Below, piece by piece: positions 23,952 through 32,755 of a stretch of DNA of 56,798 nt; positions within the stretch are counted from its first letter, which is position 1, and each line of letters starts with the position of its first letter. The translations under genes were made by a program, and so were the position numbers. Below the pieces are notes generated by a model that saw only the letters and a program-made list of their open reading frames with translations, was not told the DNA's origin and made no database searches. This stretch comes from an uncultured Oscillospiraceae bacterium (GTDB taxonomy: Bacteria; Bacillota; Clostridia; Oscillospirales; Oscillospiraceae). The stretch lies in assembly GCA_904395865.1 (NCBI GenBank), contig CAJFNY010000051.1, positions 1 through 56,798 on the forward strand, written 5' to 3'.

Positions 23952-25700
23952 ATGTCGAAAACCGTGTCCGCCGCGCCGGCGGATCAGCAGTTTGCCAGGA
24001 GCGCATACCGGTATTTTCTCCTCTGGGGCGTTCTGAGCGCCCTGGGCACCACATTTTCCACGCTCATCGACGCCATCCTCGTGGGCAATCTGGTGGGGAG
24101 CAGCGGCCTGGCCGTCACCAGCCTGGCCACGCCGGTGTTCCTGACGTACGCCCTGCTGGGGATGACCGTCGGCGTCGGCGCCAGCGTGCGCATCGGCCAG
24201 GCCCTGGGCTCGTCCGACGTCCGGGAGGCGAACCGCGCGTTCCATTCCCTGCTTCTGACGGGCCTGGCCCTGGGCGCCGCCTGCCTGGCGCTGGTACTGG
24301 CCCTGCGGGGCCCGCTGCTGACGTTCCTGGGGGCGGAGGGCGACCTGCGGCCCCTGGCGGAGCAGTACCTGACGGTGGTGTTCCTGTCGGCGCCGGTGTT
24401 CATTCTCTACCACATCCTGGCCGCCGCCGTCCGCACCGACAGCGACCCGAAGCTGGCCGCCGCCTCCTCGGCGGTGGTCATCGTGGTGAACCTGTCGCTG
24501 GACCTGGTGTTCATGCAGGGCATGGGGCTGGGCATCGTCGGCGCCTCGGCTTCCCTGTGCATCGCCGAGACGCTGGGGCTGCTGGTGCTGCTGGCCCACT
24601 TTTTCCGCAGGCGCTCGCTGCTGCGGCTGGGGCTGAAGGCGCCGCGGGGGGAGGACCTGCGGAAGTTCGTGGCCAACGGCTTCGGCGTCGGTTCGGCGTA
24701 CATCTTCCAGGCGGTGGTCATGTTCACGTTCAACACGCTGCTGCTGCGCAGCAGCGACGGCCGCGGTGTCAGCTACGTGGCCATCTTCGGCGTGATCTAC
24801 ACCGCGAGCACCATCCCCGCGGCCGTGTTCGACGGCGCGGGCAACGCCATCTCCACAGTCGTGTCCATCTTCGCCGGCGAGCGGGACAGCCGCAGCATCC
24901 TGGCCACCATGCGCCAGGGGCAGGGCATCGTCGTCGCCGCGGGCGTGCTGGTGGCTGCGGCTTTTGCGGCCTTCGCCCGGCAGCTGGTGCGGTTCTTCGG
25001 CATTGCCGACGCGGCCGACCTGGTCACGGCGGCCCAGGCGGTGCGGGTGTACGCCCTCTGCCTGGTGCCCATGGGCGTCAACGTCCTGACCACGGCCTTC
25101 TGGCAGGCCATCGGCCGGGCGCGGCTGGCCGGCGCCCTGTCGGTGGTGCGGAATTTCGCGCTGATGCTGCTGCTGGGCGCCGTGCTGATCTCCCGGATGC
25201 AGGTGCTGGGCCTGAGCCTGACGTACGTGGTCACGGAGGCGCTGTGCCTGCTGGGGACCGTGGCGGTGTACTGCTCCCGCGGCTCCCAGGCGTACGTCTC
25301 GCGGAAGTACAGCTCCGCCGGCCGCTCGTATGAGAAGGTCTACGCCATCTCCACCAACAGCATCGACGAGATCGCCAACGACCTGGAGCGCATCTGCGAC
25401 GAGTGGGAGATCGACCCCAGGAAGGCCTTTTTCATCCATCTGATCATCGAGGAGCTGATCCTGAACATCATCAAGTTCGGCCTGCGGGACACGAAGCGGG
25501 CCCGCTCCATCGCCATCAAGCTCATGGACAACGACGGGGAGTACATCCTCCGCATCCGCGACAACGTCCACACGTACAACCCCTTCGACTCCAGCGGCGA
25601 CGACATCGACAACGCCGTCATCAATCTGATCACCCAGAAAACGCAGTACTGCAACTACCAGCGGAAGCTGATCTTCAACTATCTCTATCTCATTCTGTGA
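23952..25700 (+). CDS. MATE-family transporter fused to anti-sigma-type HATPase
   Basis: This is a roughly 582-residue protein. The adjoining TTG at 23949 is an alternative start, 9 nt after AGGAGGG. Residues 1-440 form about 12 TM helices of the MATE fold (FSTLIDAILVGNLVG, LATPVFLTYALLGMTVGVGA, VVIVVNLSLDLVFMQGMGLG). Residues 450-583 are a soluble RsbW-like HATPase: HLIIEELILNIIKFGL keeps the N-box Asn, and IRDNVHTYNPFD is the G1 box without its usual Gly. Normal MATE exporters end near 450 residues. The fusion suggests transport or membrane sensing coupled to partner switching with the SpoIIE phosphatases encoded on either side. Confidence 0.85.
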   Translation: MSKTVSAAPADQQFARSAYRYFLLWGVLSALGTTFSTLIDAILVGNLVGSSGLAVTSLATPVFLTYALLGMTVGVGASVRIGQALGSSDVREANRAFHSLLLTGLALGAACLALVLALRGPLLTFLGAEGDLRPLAEQYLTVVFLSAPVFILYHILAAAVRTDSDPKLAAASSAVVIVVNLSLDLVFMQGMGLGIVGASASLCIAETLGLLVLLAHFFRRRSLLRLGLKAPRGEDLRKFVANGFGVGSAYIFQAVVMFTFNTLLLRSSDGRGVSYVAIFGVIYTASTIPAAVFDGAGNAISTVVSIFAGERDSRSILATMRQGQGIVVAAGVLVAAAFAAFARQLVRFFGIADAADLVTAAQAVRVYALCLVPMGVNVLTTAFWQAIGRARLAGALSVVRNFALMLLLGAVLISRMQVLGLSLTYVVTEALCLLGTVAVYCSRGSQAYVSRKYSSAGRSYEKVYAISTNSIDEIANDLERICDEWEIDPRKAFFIHLIIEELILNIIKFGLRDTKRARSIAIKLMDNDGEYILRIRDNVHTYNPFDSSGDDIDNAVINLITQKTQYCNYQRKLIFNYLYLIL

Positions 25701-25717
25701 CCCGGGAGGAATTTCAG

Positions 25718-26566
25718 GTGGAAACGCAAACCGTCTTTCAGAACGACCGGGAGCTCCGGCGGCTGACCATCCAGAACCGGCTGCTCCGGGAGTGCGAGGA
25801 ACCGGTGCTGCAGCGGCTGCTGGACGGGCAGTCGGGCGTGCGGGTGCTGGACGTGGGCTGCAACGACGGCAGCAAGACCTTCGACCGCTTCAACCGCCCG
25901 GAGATCCGCCGGGTCATCGGACTGGAGTACCACGGCGGCCTGTCGGAGCGGGCTCGGGCCCGGTATGGCGGCGAAAAATTCTCCTTCCGCGCCTGCGACG
26001 TGGAGGCGCCGGACTTCGGCCGCTGGTTGACGGAGCTGCTGGCGGCGGAGGGGGTGGCGGCCTTCGAGCTGATCTACGTGTCCTTCGTGCTGATGCACCT
26101 GAAGGACCCGCAGGCCCTGGTGCGGACCCTGCGGCCGTTCCTGGCGCCGGGCGGCTGCCTGGTGATCGAGGAGGCCGCCGACGGGGTCAGCGGCCTGGAA
26201 CCGGACCGGGACGGCCTGTTCCGGGAGTTCCTGGACATGCTGCGGGTGGACCCCTGCGCCGGCAACCGCACGTGCGGCGACCGGGCGGCCGGCTGGCTGG
26301 CCGCCGGCGGCTACCGGGAGATCACCGACCGCACGGCGCGGATCTGCGCCGACGGAAACGACCGCCAGCGCAAGCACGACCTGTTCGAGACGTTCTTCTC
26401 CTACCTGCCGGCGGACATGGCGCTGCTGCGGCAGCAGGAGCCGGAGAACCGGCAGTACGCCGCCTGCGCCGCCTGGCTGGACGAGCACTATGAGGAGCTG
26501 CGCCGGGAGGCCCTGTCGAAGGACTCGGAGCTGACCCTGGGCATCCGGATCGTGACGGGGGTGTGA
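25718..26566 (+). CDS. SAM-dependent methyltransferase (class I)
   Basis: This 282-residue protein starts at GTG 25718, 8 nt after GGGAGGA and just past the MATE-HATPase stop. Motif I is VRVLDVGCNDGSKTF, the acidic motif II is VIGLEYHGG, and the post-I/IV region is FELIYVSFVLMHLKDP, followed by LAPGGCLVIEEA. This is the class I SAM fold of small-molecule or protein methyltransferases. The substrate is unknown. It sits inside a signalling operon between two HATPase-containing membrane proteins, so protein or signal-molecule methylation is possible, but nothing in the sequence decides this. Confidence 0.82.
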   Translation: METQTVFQNDRELRRLTIQNRLLRECEEPVLQRLLDGQSGVRVLDVGCNDGSKTFDRFNRPEIRRVIGLEYHGGLSERARARYGGEKFSFRACDVEAPDFGRWLTELLAAEGVAAFELIYVSFVLMHLKDPQALVRTLRPFLAPGGCLVIEEAADGVSGLEPDRDGLFREFLDMLRVDPCAGNRTCGDRAAGWLAAGGYREITDRTARICADGNDRQRKHDLFETFFSYLPADMALLRQQEPENRQYAACAAWLDEHYEELRREALSKDSELTLGIRIVTGV

Positions 26567-26569
26567 CGC

Positions 26570-27178
26570 ATGGGAAGCATGCTGGTCCCGGCGCCGGACG
26601 GCGTCCACTGGTCGGCAGAGCGGCTGACGCCGGAGACCGTTCCGCTGGCCGCGTCGCTCTGCGACCGGTGCGTGGGGGAGAACCTCTATCCCCGAACGTA
26701 TCTGCTGGACATCTGCGGCCGGCCGGAGCACTACTTTTTCCTGATCCGCAGCCCGGAGGGGACGGCAGAGGGGTACTTCTATTTCCATCTGACGGACCGC
26801 GACGGCATGGCGGAATTTCTCCGCTGGCCCAGGGCGGGGACCGCCGGGCTGTGCGGCCCGGAGACGGTGGTGGCCAACCTCCGGTCCGTGGGCCTCACCG
26901 ACGCCCGCCGCGGGACGAACCTGTCCGCGGAGATGATGGGCTACTTTTTGCAGATGCTGCGCACGGAGCTGCACGCCGGCCTGGCCTTCTGCGTCTGCTG
27001 GAAACCGAACGGCACGCTGCCGACGGGGAACATCCTGCGTGCCTACCGCTTCCGGCATCTGGCGGACATCCCCCGCTTCTGGGAGGATGTTCCGGATCTC
27101 AACTGCCCCGTCTGCGGCGGGCCGTGTCGCTGTGATGCGGCCGTGTACTACATCCGGCTGAAGGAGGATCACCCATGA
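26570..27178 (+). CDS. GNAT-like protein with C-terminal Cys cluster
   Basis: This 202-residue protein starts at ATG 26570, three bases after the methyltransferase stop. The pattern of strands, the loop VGLTDARRGTNLSAEMMGYF (resembling the acetyl-CoA pyrophosphate loop and its helix) and the final strand AVYYIRL fit the GNAT fold. A segment CPVCGGPCRC near the C-terminus may bind zinc. Assignment to GNAT is by pattern, and the substrate is unknown. Its stop overlaps the start of the SpoIIE phosphatase (ATGA at 27175), so the two are coupled. Confidence 0.5.
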   Translation: MGSMLVPAPDGVHWSAERLTPETVPLAASLCDRCVGENLYPRTYLLDICGRPEHYFFLIRSPEGTAEGYFYFHLTDRDGMAEFLRWPRAGTAGLCGPETVVANLRSVGLTDARRGTNLSAEMMGYFLQMLRTELHAGLAFCVCWKPNGTLPTGNILRAYRFRHLADIPRFWEDVPDLNCPVCGGPCRCDAAVYYIRLKEDHP

Positions 27179-29229
27179 AAAAACGTCGAATCCGCTTGAA
27201 ACTGCTGCCCAAGTTCGTGGTGTCGCTGATCATTCTGGGCCTGTTCCTGTCCGTCTGCATCTCGGTATTCAGCTACGTCAACACCCGGCAGTATCTGGAG
27301 AACATGTACGCCCAGCGCGCCGTATTCGGCGCACAGAGCATTGCAACCATGCTCAGCGTGGACGACGTCAAGGAGATCATCGCCCCCGGCGGCGACGAGA
27401 CCGCGGCGTACGCGCGGACGGCGGAGATGTTCAACCAGCTGAAAAAGGACGGCGAGATCACGTTCCTGTCCCTGGTGCTCCTGGATGAGGACAGCGTCAC
27501 GTTCCTCATCGACGCGTGTGTCCCGGAGATGGGCGACGATCCGGCCGCCCAGATGCCGTACGGAACGGACGTTTTGTATACCGATGCCGCCTCCAGCCCG
27601 GAGGACCTGGACCGGTACGTCTCCGCCTGGGAGCTGTACCGGCAGAACACCGGCACGACCGAGCCGTTCGTCACCGACAACGAGTACGGCTACAACTACT
27701 CCGTCGGCTGGCCGATTCTCGACGAGAACGGCCAGGCCATCGCCGAGGTCCAGTACATTCTGGACATGCGGGAGGTCCGGGCCTTCCTGAATTCGTTCCT
27801 GTATACGATGCTCGGCATTTCCCTCGGCATCATTGCCGTGGCCATCGGCTGCTACATCCTGTTCGTCCGCAAGACGGTGACGCGGCCCATCGGCGTCCTG
27901 GCCGGACAGATGGAGCGGGTCACGGAGGCCGGCACCTTCCAGAACCAGCACGTGTCGCTCCACACCGGCGACGAGATCGAGAGCATGGGCGGCGCCTTCA
28001 ACTTCATGCTCGACGAGCTGGAGAACTACATCGAGAACCTGGCCAAGATCACCGCCGAGAAGGAACGCATCGGCGCCGAGCTCAGCGTGGCCACCCAAAT
28101 TCAGGCCAGCATGCTGCCGTGCATCTTCCCGGCCTTCCCGGAGCGGGACGAGTTCGACATCTACGCCACCATGCACCCGGCCAAGGAGGTCGGCGGCGAC
28201 TTCTACGACTTCTTCCTGGTGGACAGCGACCATCTGGCCCTGGTCATCGCCGACGTCTCCGGCAAGGGCGTGCCGGCGGCGCTGTTCATGGTCATCGCCA
28301 AGACGCTCATCAAGAACGAGGCCCTCATGGGCAAGGCGCCCCAGGACGTGCTGGCGGCCGTCAACAACCAGCTGTGCGAGAACAACGAGGCTGAGATGTT
28401 CGTCACCGCCTGGCTGGGCATCTACGAGATCTCCACCGGCCGGCTGACGGCGGCCAACGCCGGCCACGAGTTCCCGGCCGTCCGCCACGGAGACGGGCAG
28501 TTCGAGCTGTATAAGGACCGCCACGGCTTCGTCCTGGCCGGCATGGAGGGCTCCCGGTACCATCCGTACGAGATGACGCTGCAGCCCGGGGACACGCTGT
28601 TCGTCTACACCGACGGCGTGGCCGAGGCCACCGACGCCTCCAACACCCTCTACGGCACTGACCGGATGCTGGCCGCCCTCAACGCCAGCGGCGACAGCCG
28701 GCCCGCCGGCCTGCTGGAGAACGTCAAGAGCGACATCGACCGCTTCGTGGGCGAGGCGCCGCAGTTCGACGACATCACCATGCTCTGCCTGCAGATCAAG
28801 CGCCAGGGCGGCACGCCGGAGCTGGAGAAGCTGACCGTCCCGGCGGAGCTGGACCAGCTCCAGGCGGTGCAGGACTTCATCGGCCGCCACCTGAAGGCCG
28901 CCGGCTGCCCCGCCAAGACGGAGATCGCCATCCAGGTGGCCGTGGAGGAGCTGTACGTCAACATCGCCCACTACGCCTACGCGCCCGGCAGCGGTCAGGC
29001 GGACGTCTACTGCGGCGTGGACCCGGCGGAGAAGCTGGTGACGATCCGCTTCGTGGACAGCGGAAAGCCCTTCAATCCCCTGGCCAAGGAGGACGCCGAC
29101 ACGACCCTCTCCGCCGACGAGCGGGAGATCGGCGGCCTGGGCATCCTGATGGTCAAGAAGAGCATGGACGCCGTGGACTACGAGTACCGCGACGGCCGGA
29201 ACGTTCTCACAATTCAGAAGCGGCTGTGA
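27175..29229 (+). CDS. Membrane SpoIIE/PP2C phosphatase with HAMP and HATPase domains (intact)
   Basis: This 684-residue protein has TM1 at about 9-34, an extracytoplasmic sensor domain (35-203), TM2 (205-232), HAMP, a PP2C/SpoIIE domain (about 300-540) and an RsbW-like HATPase (about 560-684). All phosphatase metal ligands are present: [35 protein letters not shown] and QFDDITML. The HATPase has [14 protein letters not shown], with the N-box Asn. It should dephosphorylate Ser/Thr on a STAS-type anti-sigma antagonist or similar partner while its own HATPase may phosphorylate or bind one; no STAS gene is seen here. It closes the operon and is followed directly by a strong terminator. Confidence 0.92.
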   Translation: MKKRRIRLKLLPKFVVSLIILGLFLSVCISVFSYVNTRQYLENMYAQRAVFGAQSIATMLSVDDVKEIIAPGGDETAAYARTAEMFNQLKKDGEITFLSLVLLDEDSVTFLIDACVPEMGDDPAAQMPYGTDVLYTDAASSPEDLDRYVSAWELYRQNTGTTEPFVTDNEYGYNYSVGWPILDENGQAIAEVQYILDMREVRAFLNSFLYTMLGISLGIIAVAIGCYILFVRKTVTRPIGVLAGQMERVTEAGTFQNQHVSLHTGDEIESMGGAFNFMLDELENYIENLAKITAEKERIGAELSVATQIQASMLPCIFPAFPERDEFDIYATMHPAKEVGGDFYDFFLVDSDHLALVIADVSGKGVPAALFMVIAKTLIKNEALMGKAPQDVLAAVNNQLCENNEAEMFVTAWLGIYEISTGRLTAANAGHEFPAVRHGDGQFELYKDRHGFVLAGMEGSRYHPYEMTLQPGDTLFVYTDGVAEATDASNTLYGTDRMLAALNASGDSRPAGLLENVKSDIDRFVGEAPQFDDITMLCLQIKRQGGTPELEKLTVPAELDQLQAVQDFIGRHLKAAGCPAKTEIAIQVAVEELYVNIAHYAYAPGSGQADVYCGVDPAEKLVTIRFVDSGKPFNPLAKEDADTTLSADEREIGGLGILMVKKSMDAVDYEYRDGRNVLTIQKRL

Positions 29230-29234
29230 AAGGA

Positions 29235-29270
29235 CCGCCGCGCGCCGGATGCCGGCGCGCGGCGGTTTTT
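29235..29270 (+). terminator. Strong intrinsic terminator
   Basis: A perfect 14-bp stem (29235-29248 paired with 29252-29265), a 3-nt loop and five T residues. It ends the long plus-strand run that starts with the CIS genes and is the first convincing terminator in the window. Confidence 0.95.
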
Positions 29271-29277
29271 GCCGCCC

Positions 29278-29305
29278 TTGACTTTCCGGGTCGGTCTGAT
29301 ACAAT
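29278..29305 (+). promoter_or_regulatory. Sigma-A-type promoter for the rubredoxin operon
   Basis: TTGACT (29278-29283), a 16-bp spacer, then TACAAT (29300-29305). It lies immediately after the terminator and 37 bp before the rubredoxin ATG. Confidence 0.85.
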
Positions 29306-29342
29306 GGAATTGGAGAAATCAGCCAAAGAAAGGGGAGATCCC

Positions 29343-29984
29343 ATGCGCTACGTTTGTTCAATCTGCGGATACGTCTACGACGAGGCAAAGGAGCGGCGGC
29401 CGTTCGCCGACCTGCCGGCGGACTGGACGTGCCCCTGGTGCGGCGCCGTGAAGGCGGCGTTCCGGCCGGAGCAGGCCGAGGCGCCGGCGCCGGCCGCCGC
29501 GCCGGCGGCGGAGCTGCCGGACGGCGAGGGCTTCGCGGCCGCCGGCGTCCGGGCGGCCGTCTGCTCCAACCTGGGCCGCGGCTGCGAGAAGCAGTACGAC
29601 GGGGAATCCGCCGCCCTGTACCGGCGGATCGCCGCCTGGTTCACGGCGGCGGCCCCGGCGGAGGCCGGCGGGCTGGCGGAGCTGGAGGCGCTCCTGGCCG
29701 CCGACCTGGAGCGCGGCTACCCGGCCCTGCGGGCCGCCGCCCAGGCGGTCGGGGATCGCGGCACCCAGCGCATCTGCGTCTGGGGCGAGAAGGTTACGGC
29801 CATCCTCCGGTCGCTGCTCCAGCGGTGGCAGCGGGAGGGCGAGGCCCTGACCGACGGGACGGAGGTCTGGGTCTGCTCCGTCTGCGGCTTCGTGTACGTG
29901 GGGGACGAGGTGCCGGCCCTCTGCCCGGTGTGCAAAGTGCCGGCCTGGAAGTTTGACAGGGTGGAAGGGAGGGCCGGCGCATGA
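29343..29984 (+). CDS. Double rubredoxin-domain protein
   Basis: This 213-residue protein starts at ATG 29343, after AAGGGGAGATCCC. A short N-terminal rubredoxin has C5-x2-C8 and C30-x2-C33 ([20 protein letters not shown]); its central loop is about nine residues shorter than in classic rubredoxins. After an Ala/Pro linker comes a helical middle region with Cys residues ([15 protein letters not shown]) that may be a rubrerythrin remnant. The C-terminus is a rubrerythrin-type rubredoxin ([26 protein letters not shown]). It probably moves electrons in oxygen or peroxide defence. The gene overlaps the next one by 4 bp (ATGA). Confidence 0.85.
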   Translation: MRYVCSICGYVYDEAKERRPFADLPADWTCPWCGAVKAAFRPEQAEAPAPAAAPAAELPDGEGFAAAGVRAAVCSNLGRGCEKQYDGESAALYRRIAAWFTAAAPAEAGGLAELEALLAADLERGYPALRAAAQAVGDRGTQRICVWGEKVTAILRSLLQRWQREGEALTDGTEVWVCSVCGFVYVGDEVPALCPVCKVPAWKFDRVEGRAGA

Positions 29985-30592
29985 AGTATCTGGCTGTCCG
30001 CAATCTGCGGCTGTGCACCAAGGACTGTCTCTGCCTCTACGTCTGTCCCACCGGGGCCACCGACACGGAGAACAGCGTCATCGACGCGGCGAAGTGCATC
30101 GGCTGCGGCGACTGCGCCCGGGCATGCCCCAGCGGGGCCATCTCCCTGGTGCCGGAGCGGTACCCGCCCCAGCAGCCCAAGGCCGCGCCCGTGCTGGCCC
30201 AGGCCGCGGCGCTGGCCGAGGGGAAGGCCCGGGCCGAGAAGCTGGCCGCCGCCCTGGCTGACGGGGCCGGCAGCGACGGGCTGTACCGGCTGCTGAGGGC
30301 CGTGGAGAAGTCCCTGCGGCTCGTCAACGAGGACCTGGTGCGGGAGTCGGGCTACATGCTGCCCCAGAGCGCCAACGCCCGCACCCTGTTGACGGAGCTG
30401 CGGGACCACCCGCCGGGGCCGGACTTCCCGACGGACGCGGCGGAGGCGCTGCTGGCGCGGATCCCGTGCAACGAGGCGACGGTCACATACCGCTGCACCG
30501 TCTGCGGCCACGTCTTTACGGCGACGGAGGGAGAGACGCCGGTCTGCCCCCTCTGCAGGGCCGCCGGCGACAAGCTGGTGAAGGTGGAGTAA
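29981..30592 (+). CDS. Ferredoxin-like protein with C-terminal rubredoxin-like domain
   Basis: This 203-residue protein is translationally coupled to the rubredoxin gene. The N-terminus has an unusual Cys set (C12-x3-C16-x-C18-x3-C22-P) and then the regular ferredoxin motif [15 protein letters not shown], sufficient for one or two 4Fe-4S clusters. A helical region follows, and the C-terminus is a rubredoxin-like knuckle ([19 protein letters not shown]). The pair looks like a small electron-transfer module, perhaps serving a rubrerythrin or flavodiiron protein elsewhere. Electron donor and acceptor are not evident. Confidence 0.8.
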   Translation: MKYLAVRNLRLCTKDCLCLYVCPTGATDTENSVIDAAKCIGCGDCARACPSGAISLVPERYPPQQPKAAPVLAQAAALAEGKARAEKLAAALADGAGSDGLYRLLRAVEKSLRLVNEDLVRESGYMLPQSANARTLLTELRDHPPGPDFPTDAAEALLARIPCNEATVTYRCTVCGHVFTATEGETPVCPLCRAAGDKLVKVE

Positions 30593-30604
30593 CAGGCGAA
30601 ACGA

Positions 30605-30632
30605 GGCCGCCGCAGCGGAAGCTGCGGCGGCC
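30605..30632 (+). terminator. Convergent terminator hairpin
   Basis: A perfect 12-bp stem (30605-30616 with 30621-30632) and GGAA loop between two converging genes. The T-tracts are short on both sides (GTTTT a few bases downstream on the plus strand, CGTTT on the minus strand), so it may serve both directions weakly. Confidence 0.7.
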
Positions 30633-30654
30633 TTGGCCGTTTTGGGAAGCGGCG

Positions 30655-31872
30655 TCACGAGATGCCCAGGGCCGCGGCGGCTGCGGCCAGCTGGCCGTCG
30701 TCCAGGGGCGTCTCCACGCCGGTGTAGAGGAGGGCCACGGTGTCGCCGTCGGCCAGAAGGTAGTAACAGACGTGCTCTGTCTCGGCAACCCAGTCGGCGG
30801 GGCCGCTGCCGGGCCGCCAGCTGCGGCGGTCGTCCATCAGCGTCCGGGTACAGAACGCGCCCAGGGACGGCAGCGGCGTGCGGCAGACCTCATACTGCAG
30901 GGAGGAGCTGGTGCTCGTCACCCAGTACCGCCCGTAGGACAGCAGCGGTGAGGCCGTGACCTCGGCCGAGGCCATGGTGGGCGCGCCGGGCAAGCCCACG
31001 TCCTGCAGGCCCAGGGGAAGTTGGTCGGGGGAGGTTTCGTGCGGGTTGAGCGGCCGCCAGGCGATGGCGGCCACCGACAGAATGACGAGCACGACGACGG
31101 CCAGCCCGCGGACGCCCCACTCCTGCGGCGACATGTCGGCGCCCCACTGGGGCCGGACGAGCGCCAGCAGCACGAGACAGACGAAGTAGAACACCCACGG
31201 CGTGTCGCCCGCCTGGATGGAATGGATGACGCGCAGAAGGGTCATGGCTGCGATCAGCGCCAGCATCGCGGCCAGCAGCCGGCGCTGGGACAGCACCGGC
31301 GGGCACGGCTGCCCGTCGCGGACGGCCTTCCGGGCCCGGCGGAGCCAGCGGGTCTCCCGGAAGATGGTGACGGCCAATAATACCGTAATGACCGCCCAGA
31401 CCGGCGGCTCCAGCAGGGCCGGGAGACTGCTCAGGGTCTCCAGCGGCTCCTCCGCCGCCGTCATCATCAGGAACAGCAGGACCACCGCCATGAAGGGCAG
31501 CGCGGCAATCCGCCATACGCCGTTCAGCTCCATCGTCCGGCGCACCATGGTCAGCCGGGCGTGGGGCGTTCCGTCGGGCCGCGGCGGGGCGGGGGAATCG
31601 GCCGTGTAGATGCGCAGGACGCCGTGGTCGCAGACCGGCGTCCAGCCGGCGGCCTTCCAGGCCTCCGGCGTGTCGGCGGCGTCCCGCTCCCGCTTCCCCG
31701 GCGGGCACGTGACGGCGTACGCCGCGGCCCGGGGCGCGGAACGGGCGTACCGCAGCCGCGGCCCGGCCTGCGCCAGCTGCCAGCCGCCGGCGGCCATCTC
31801 CGCCAGGTGGGCCTCCAGAGCCTCCGCCCGGGGCAGGCCGTTCCAGTGGTTCCACTCGCGCTTCTGCTCCAC
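30655..31872 (-). CDS. DUF2812-type membrane protein
   Basis: This 405-residue protein starts at GTG 31872 (minus strand), after AAAAAGGAGGTGCC. Its N-terminal 110 residues show the DUF2812 pattern (EALEAHLAEMAAGGWQLAQA, LRYARSAPRAAAYAV). Four or five TM helices follow in the middle (LPFMAVVLLFLMMTA, WAVITVLLAVTIF, LLAAMLALIAAMTLL, WVFYFVCLVLLALV), and there is an extracytoplasmic C-terminus. DUF2812 proteins usually accompany PadR regulators in Firmicutes; none is adjacent here. The function is unknown. Confidence 0.75.
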   Translation of the reverse strand: MEQKREWNHWNGLPRAEALEAHLAEMAAGGWQLAQAGPRLRYARSAPRAAAYAVTCPPGKRERDAADTPEAWKAAGWTPVCDHGVLRIYTADSPAPPRPDGTPHARLTMVRRTMELNGVWRIAALPFMAVVLLFLMMTAAEEPLETLSSLPALLEPPVWAVITVLLAVTIFRETRWLRRARKAVRDGQPCPPVLSQRRLLAAMLALIAAMTLLRVIHSIQAGDTPWVFYFVCLVLLALVRPQWGADMSPQEWGVRGLAVVVLVILSVAAIAWRPLNPHETSPDQLPLGLQDVGLPGAPTMASAEVTASPLLSYGRYWVTSTSSSLQYEVCRTPLPSLGAFCTRTLMDDRRSWRPGSGPADWVAETEHVCYYLLADGDTVALLYTGVETPLDDGQLAAAAAALGIS

Positions 31873-31892
31873 GGCGGCACCTCCTTTTTCCC

Positions 31893-31921
31893 AGCATACC
31901 ACGGGGAAAAGCAGCGGTAAA
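31893..31921 (-). promoter_or_regulatory. Probable promoter of the DUF2812 gene
   Basis: On the minus strand TTTACC (31921-31916), a 17-bp spacer, then TATGCT (31898-31893), about 20 bp upstream of the GTG start. The -35 match is moderate (4 of 6). Confidence 0.55.
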
Positions 31922-31926
31922 TCGGA

Positions 31927-31964
31927 AAAACCGCCAAACCGGAAGCGTCCGGTTTGGCGGTTTT
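31927..31964. terminator. Bidirectional intrinsic terminator
   Basis: A perfect 17-bp stem (31927-31943 with 31948-31964) with AAAA on one side and TTTT on the other. It ends the GntR-ABC operon on the minus strand and separates it from the DUF2812 gene. Confidence 0.92.
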
Positions 31965-31972
31965 GATGGAAA

Positions 31973-32755
31973 TCACTGGAGGTTCAGCCGTCTGGCCAGG
32001 ATCCGCTCCGTAGCGACGTAGCACAGGGCGGTCATCACCACACACCAGGCGATCATCAGCCCCAGGATGGCGTTCGCAGAGGCCGCAGGGCTCAGGTGCG
32101 GCGGAAGCAGCGCAGGCAGGAAGGTCTCGTCGCCGGCATCCATCGTCAGCGTCAGCAGGAAGGTGAACAGAATGTCGGTGACGATGTACGCGCCGACGGC
32201 CCAGCCGATCCGATGGGTGTGGAACAGATGGCCGATGGCCAGCGAAGCGTAGATGTGCGTGATGGACGCGAGAATGGCAGCGATCACCAGCACCACCAGC
32301 AGGAACATCTGCAGATACAGCGTGCCGGAGATCTGCGGAATGGCCCGGAACACTGCCTTTATGAAGTTCTGCAGCCCGTGCAGGTCCCCGACGATGATGA
32401 ACAGGGACAGGACCGACACGGCGATGCTCAGCACCGTGACGACGAGCGCCGTCAGCAGCTTGGCCATCACCAGCTGCCACGGGCGAACCGGCAGCGTGAA
32501 CATCAGGTACCCCTCGTCCCGCAGCAGGCCGTGGTAGAACCGCAGGACCACCAGCACGATCGTCACCACGATGACGGCGATGACGACGCCCACGTAGGCC
32601 AGCATGGCCAGCGCCGCGCCGATGCCGCCGTTGGGCAGGTCGACGGTGAAGTGATTGACCACCGACAGAGCCAGCAGCGCCAGCCAGAGGGGCGCAAAGC
32701 TCCGGAACATGGATCTGCAGTCGTATTTCATCAGCTTACCGAGCATCGTTCTCAC
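31973..32755 (-). CDS. ABC-2-type transporter permease
   Basis: This 260-residue protein has six predicted TM helices (LWLALLALSVVNHF, IGAALAMLAYVGVVIAVIVV, LLTALVVTVLSIAVSVLSLF, MFLLVVLVIAAILASI, AVGAYIVTDILFTFLLTL, ILGLMIAWCVVMTALCYV). It has the short N-terminal helix MLGKLMKYDCRSMFRSF typical of ABC-2 permeases. Its start lies 20 bp inside the end of the ATPase gene, so the two are coupled. With the GntR regulator it forms a YtrAB-like operon. Export of an antimicrobial or cell-wall-active compound is typical of the family; the substrate here is unknown. Confidence 0.85.
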   Translation of the reverse strand: MRTMLGKLMKYDCRSMFRSFAPLWLALLALSVVNHFTVDLPNGGIGAALAMLAYVGVVIAVIVVTIVLVVLRFYHGLLRDEGYLMFTLPVRPWQLVMAKLLTALVVTVLSIAVSVLSLFIIVGDLHGLQNFIKAVFRAIPQISGTLYLQMFLLVVLVIAAILASITHIYASLAIGHLFHTHRIGWAVGAYIVTDILFTFLLTLTMDAGDETFLPALLPPHLSPAASANAILGLMIAWCVVMTALCYVATERILARRLNLQ

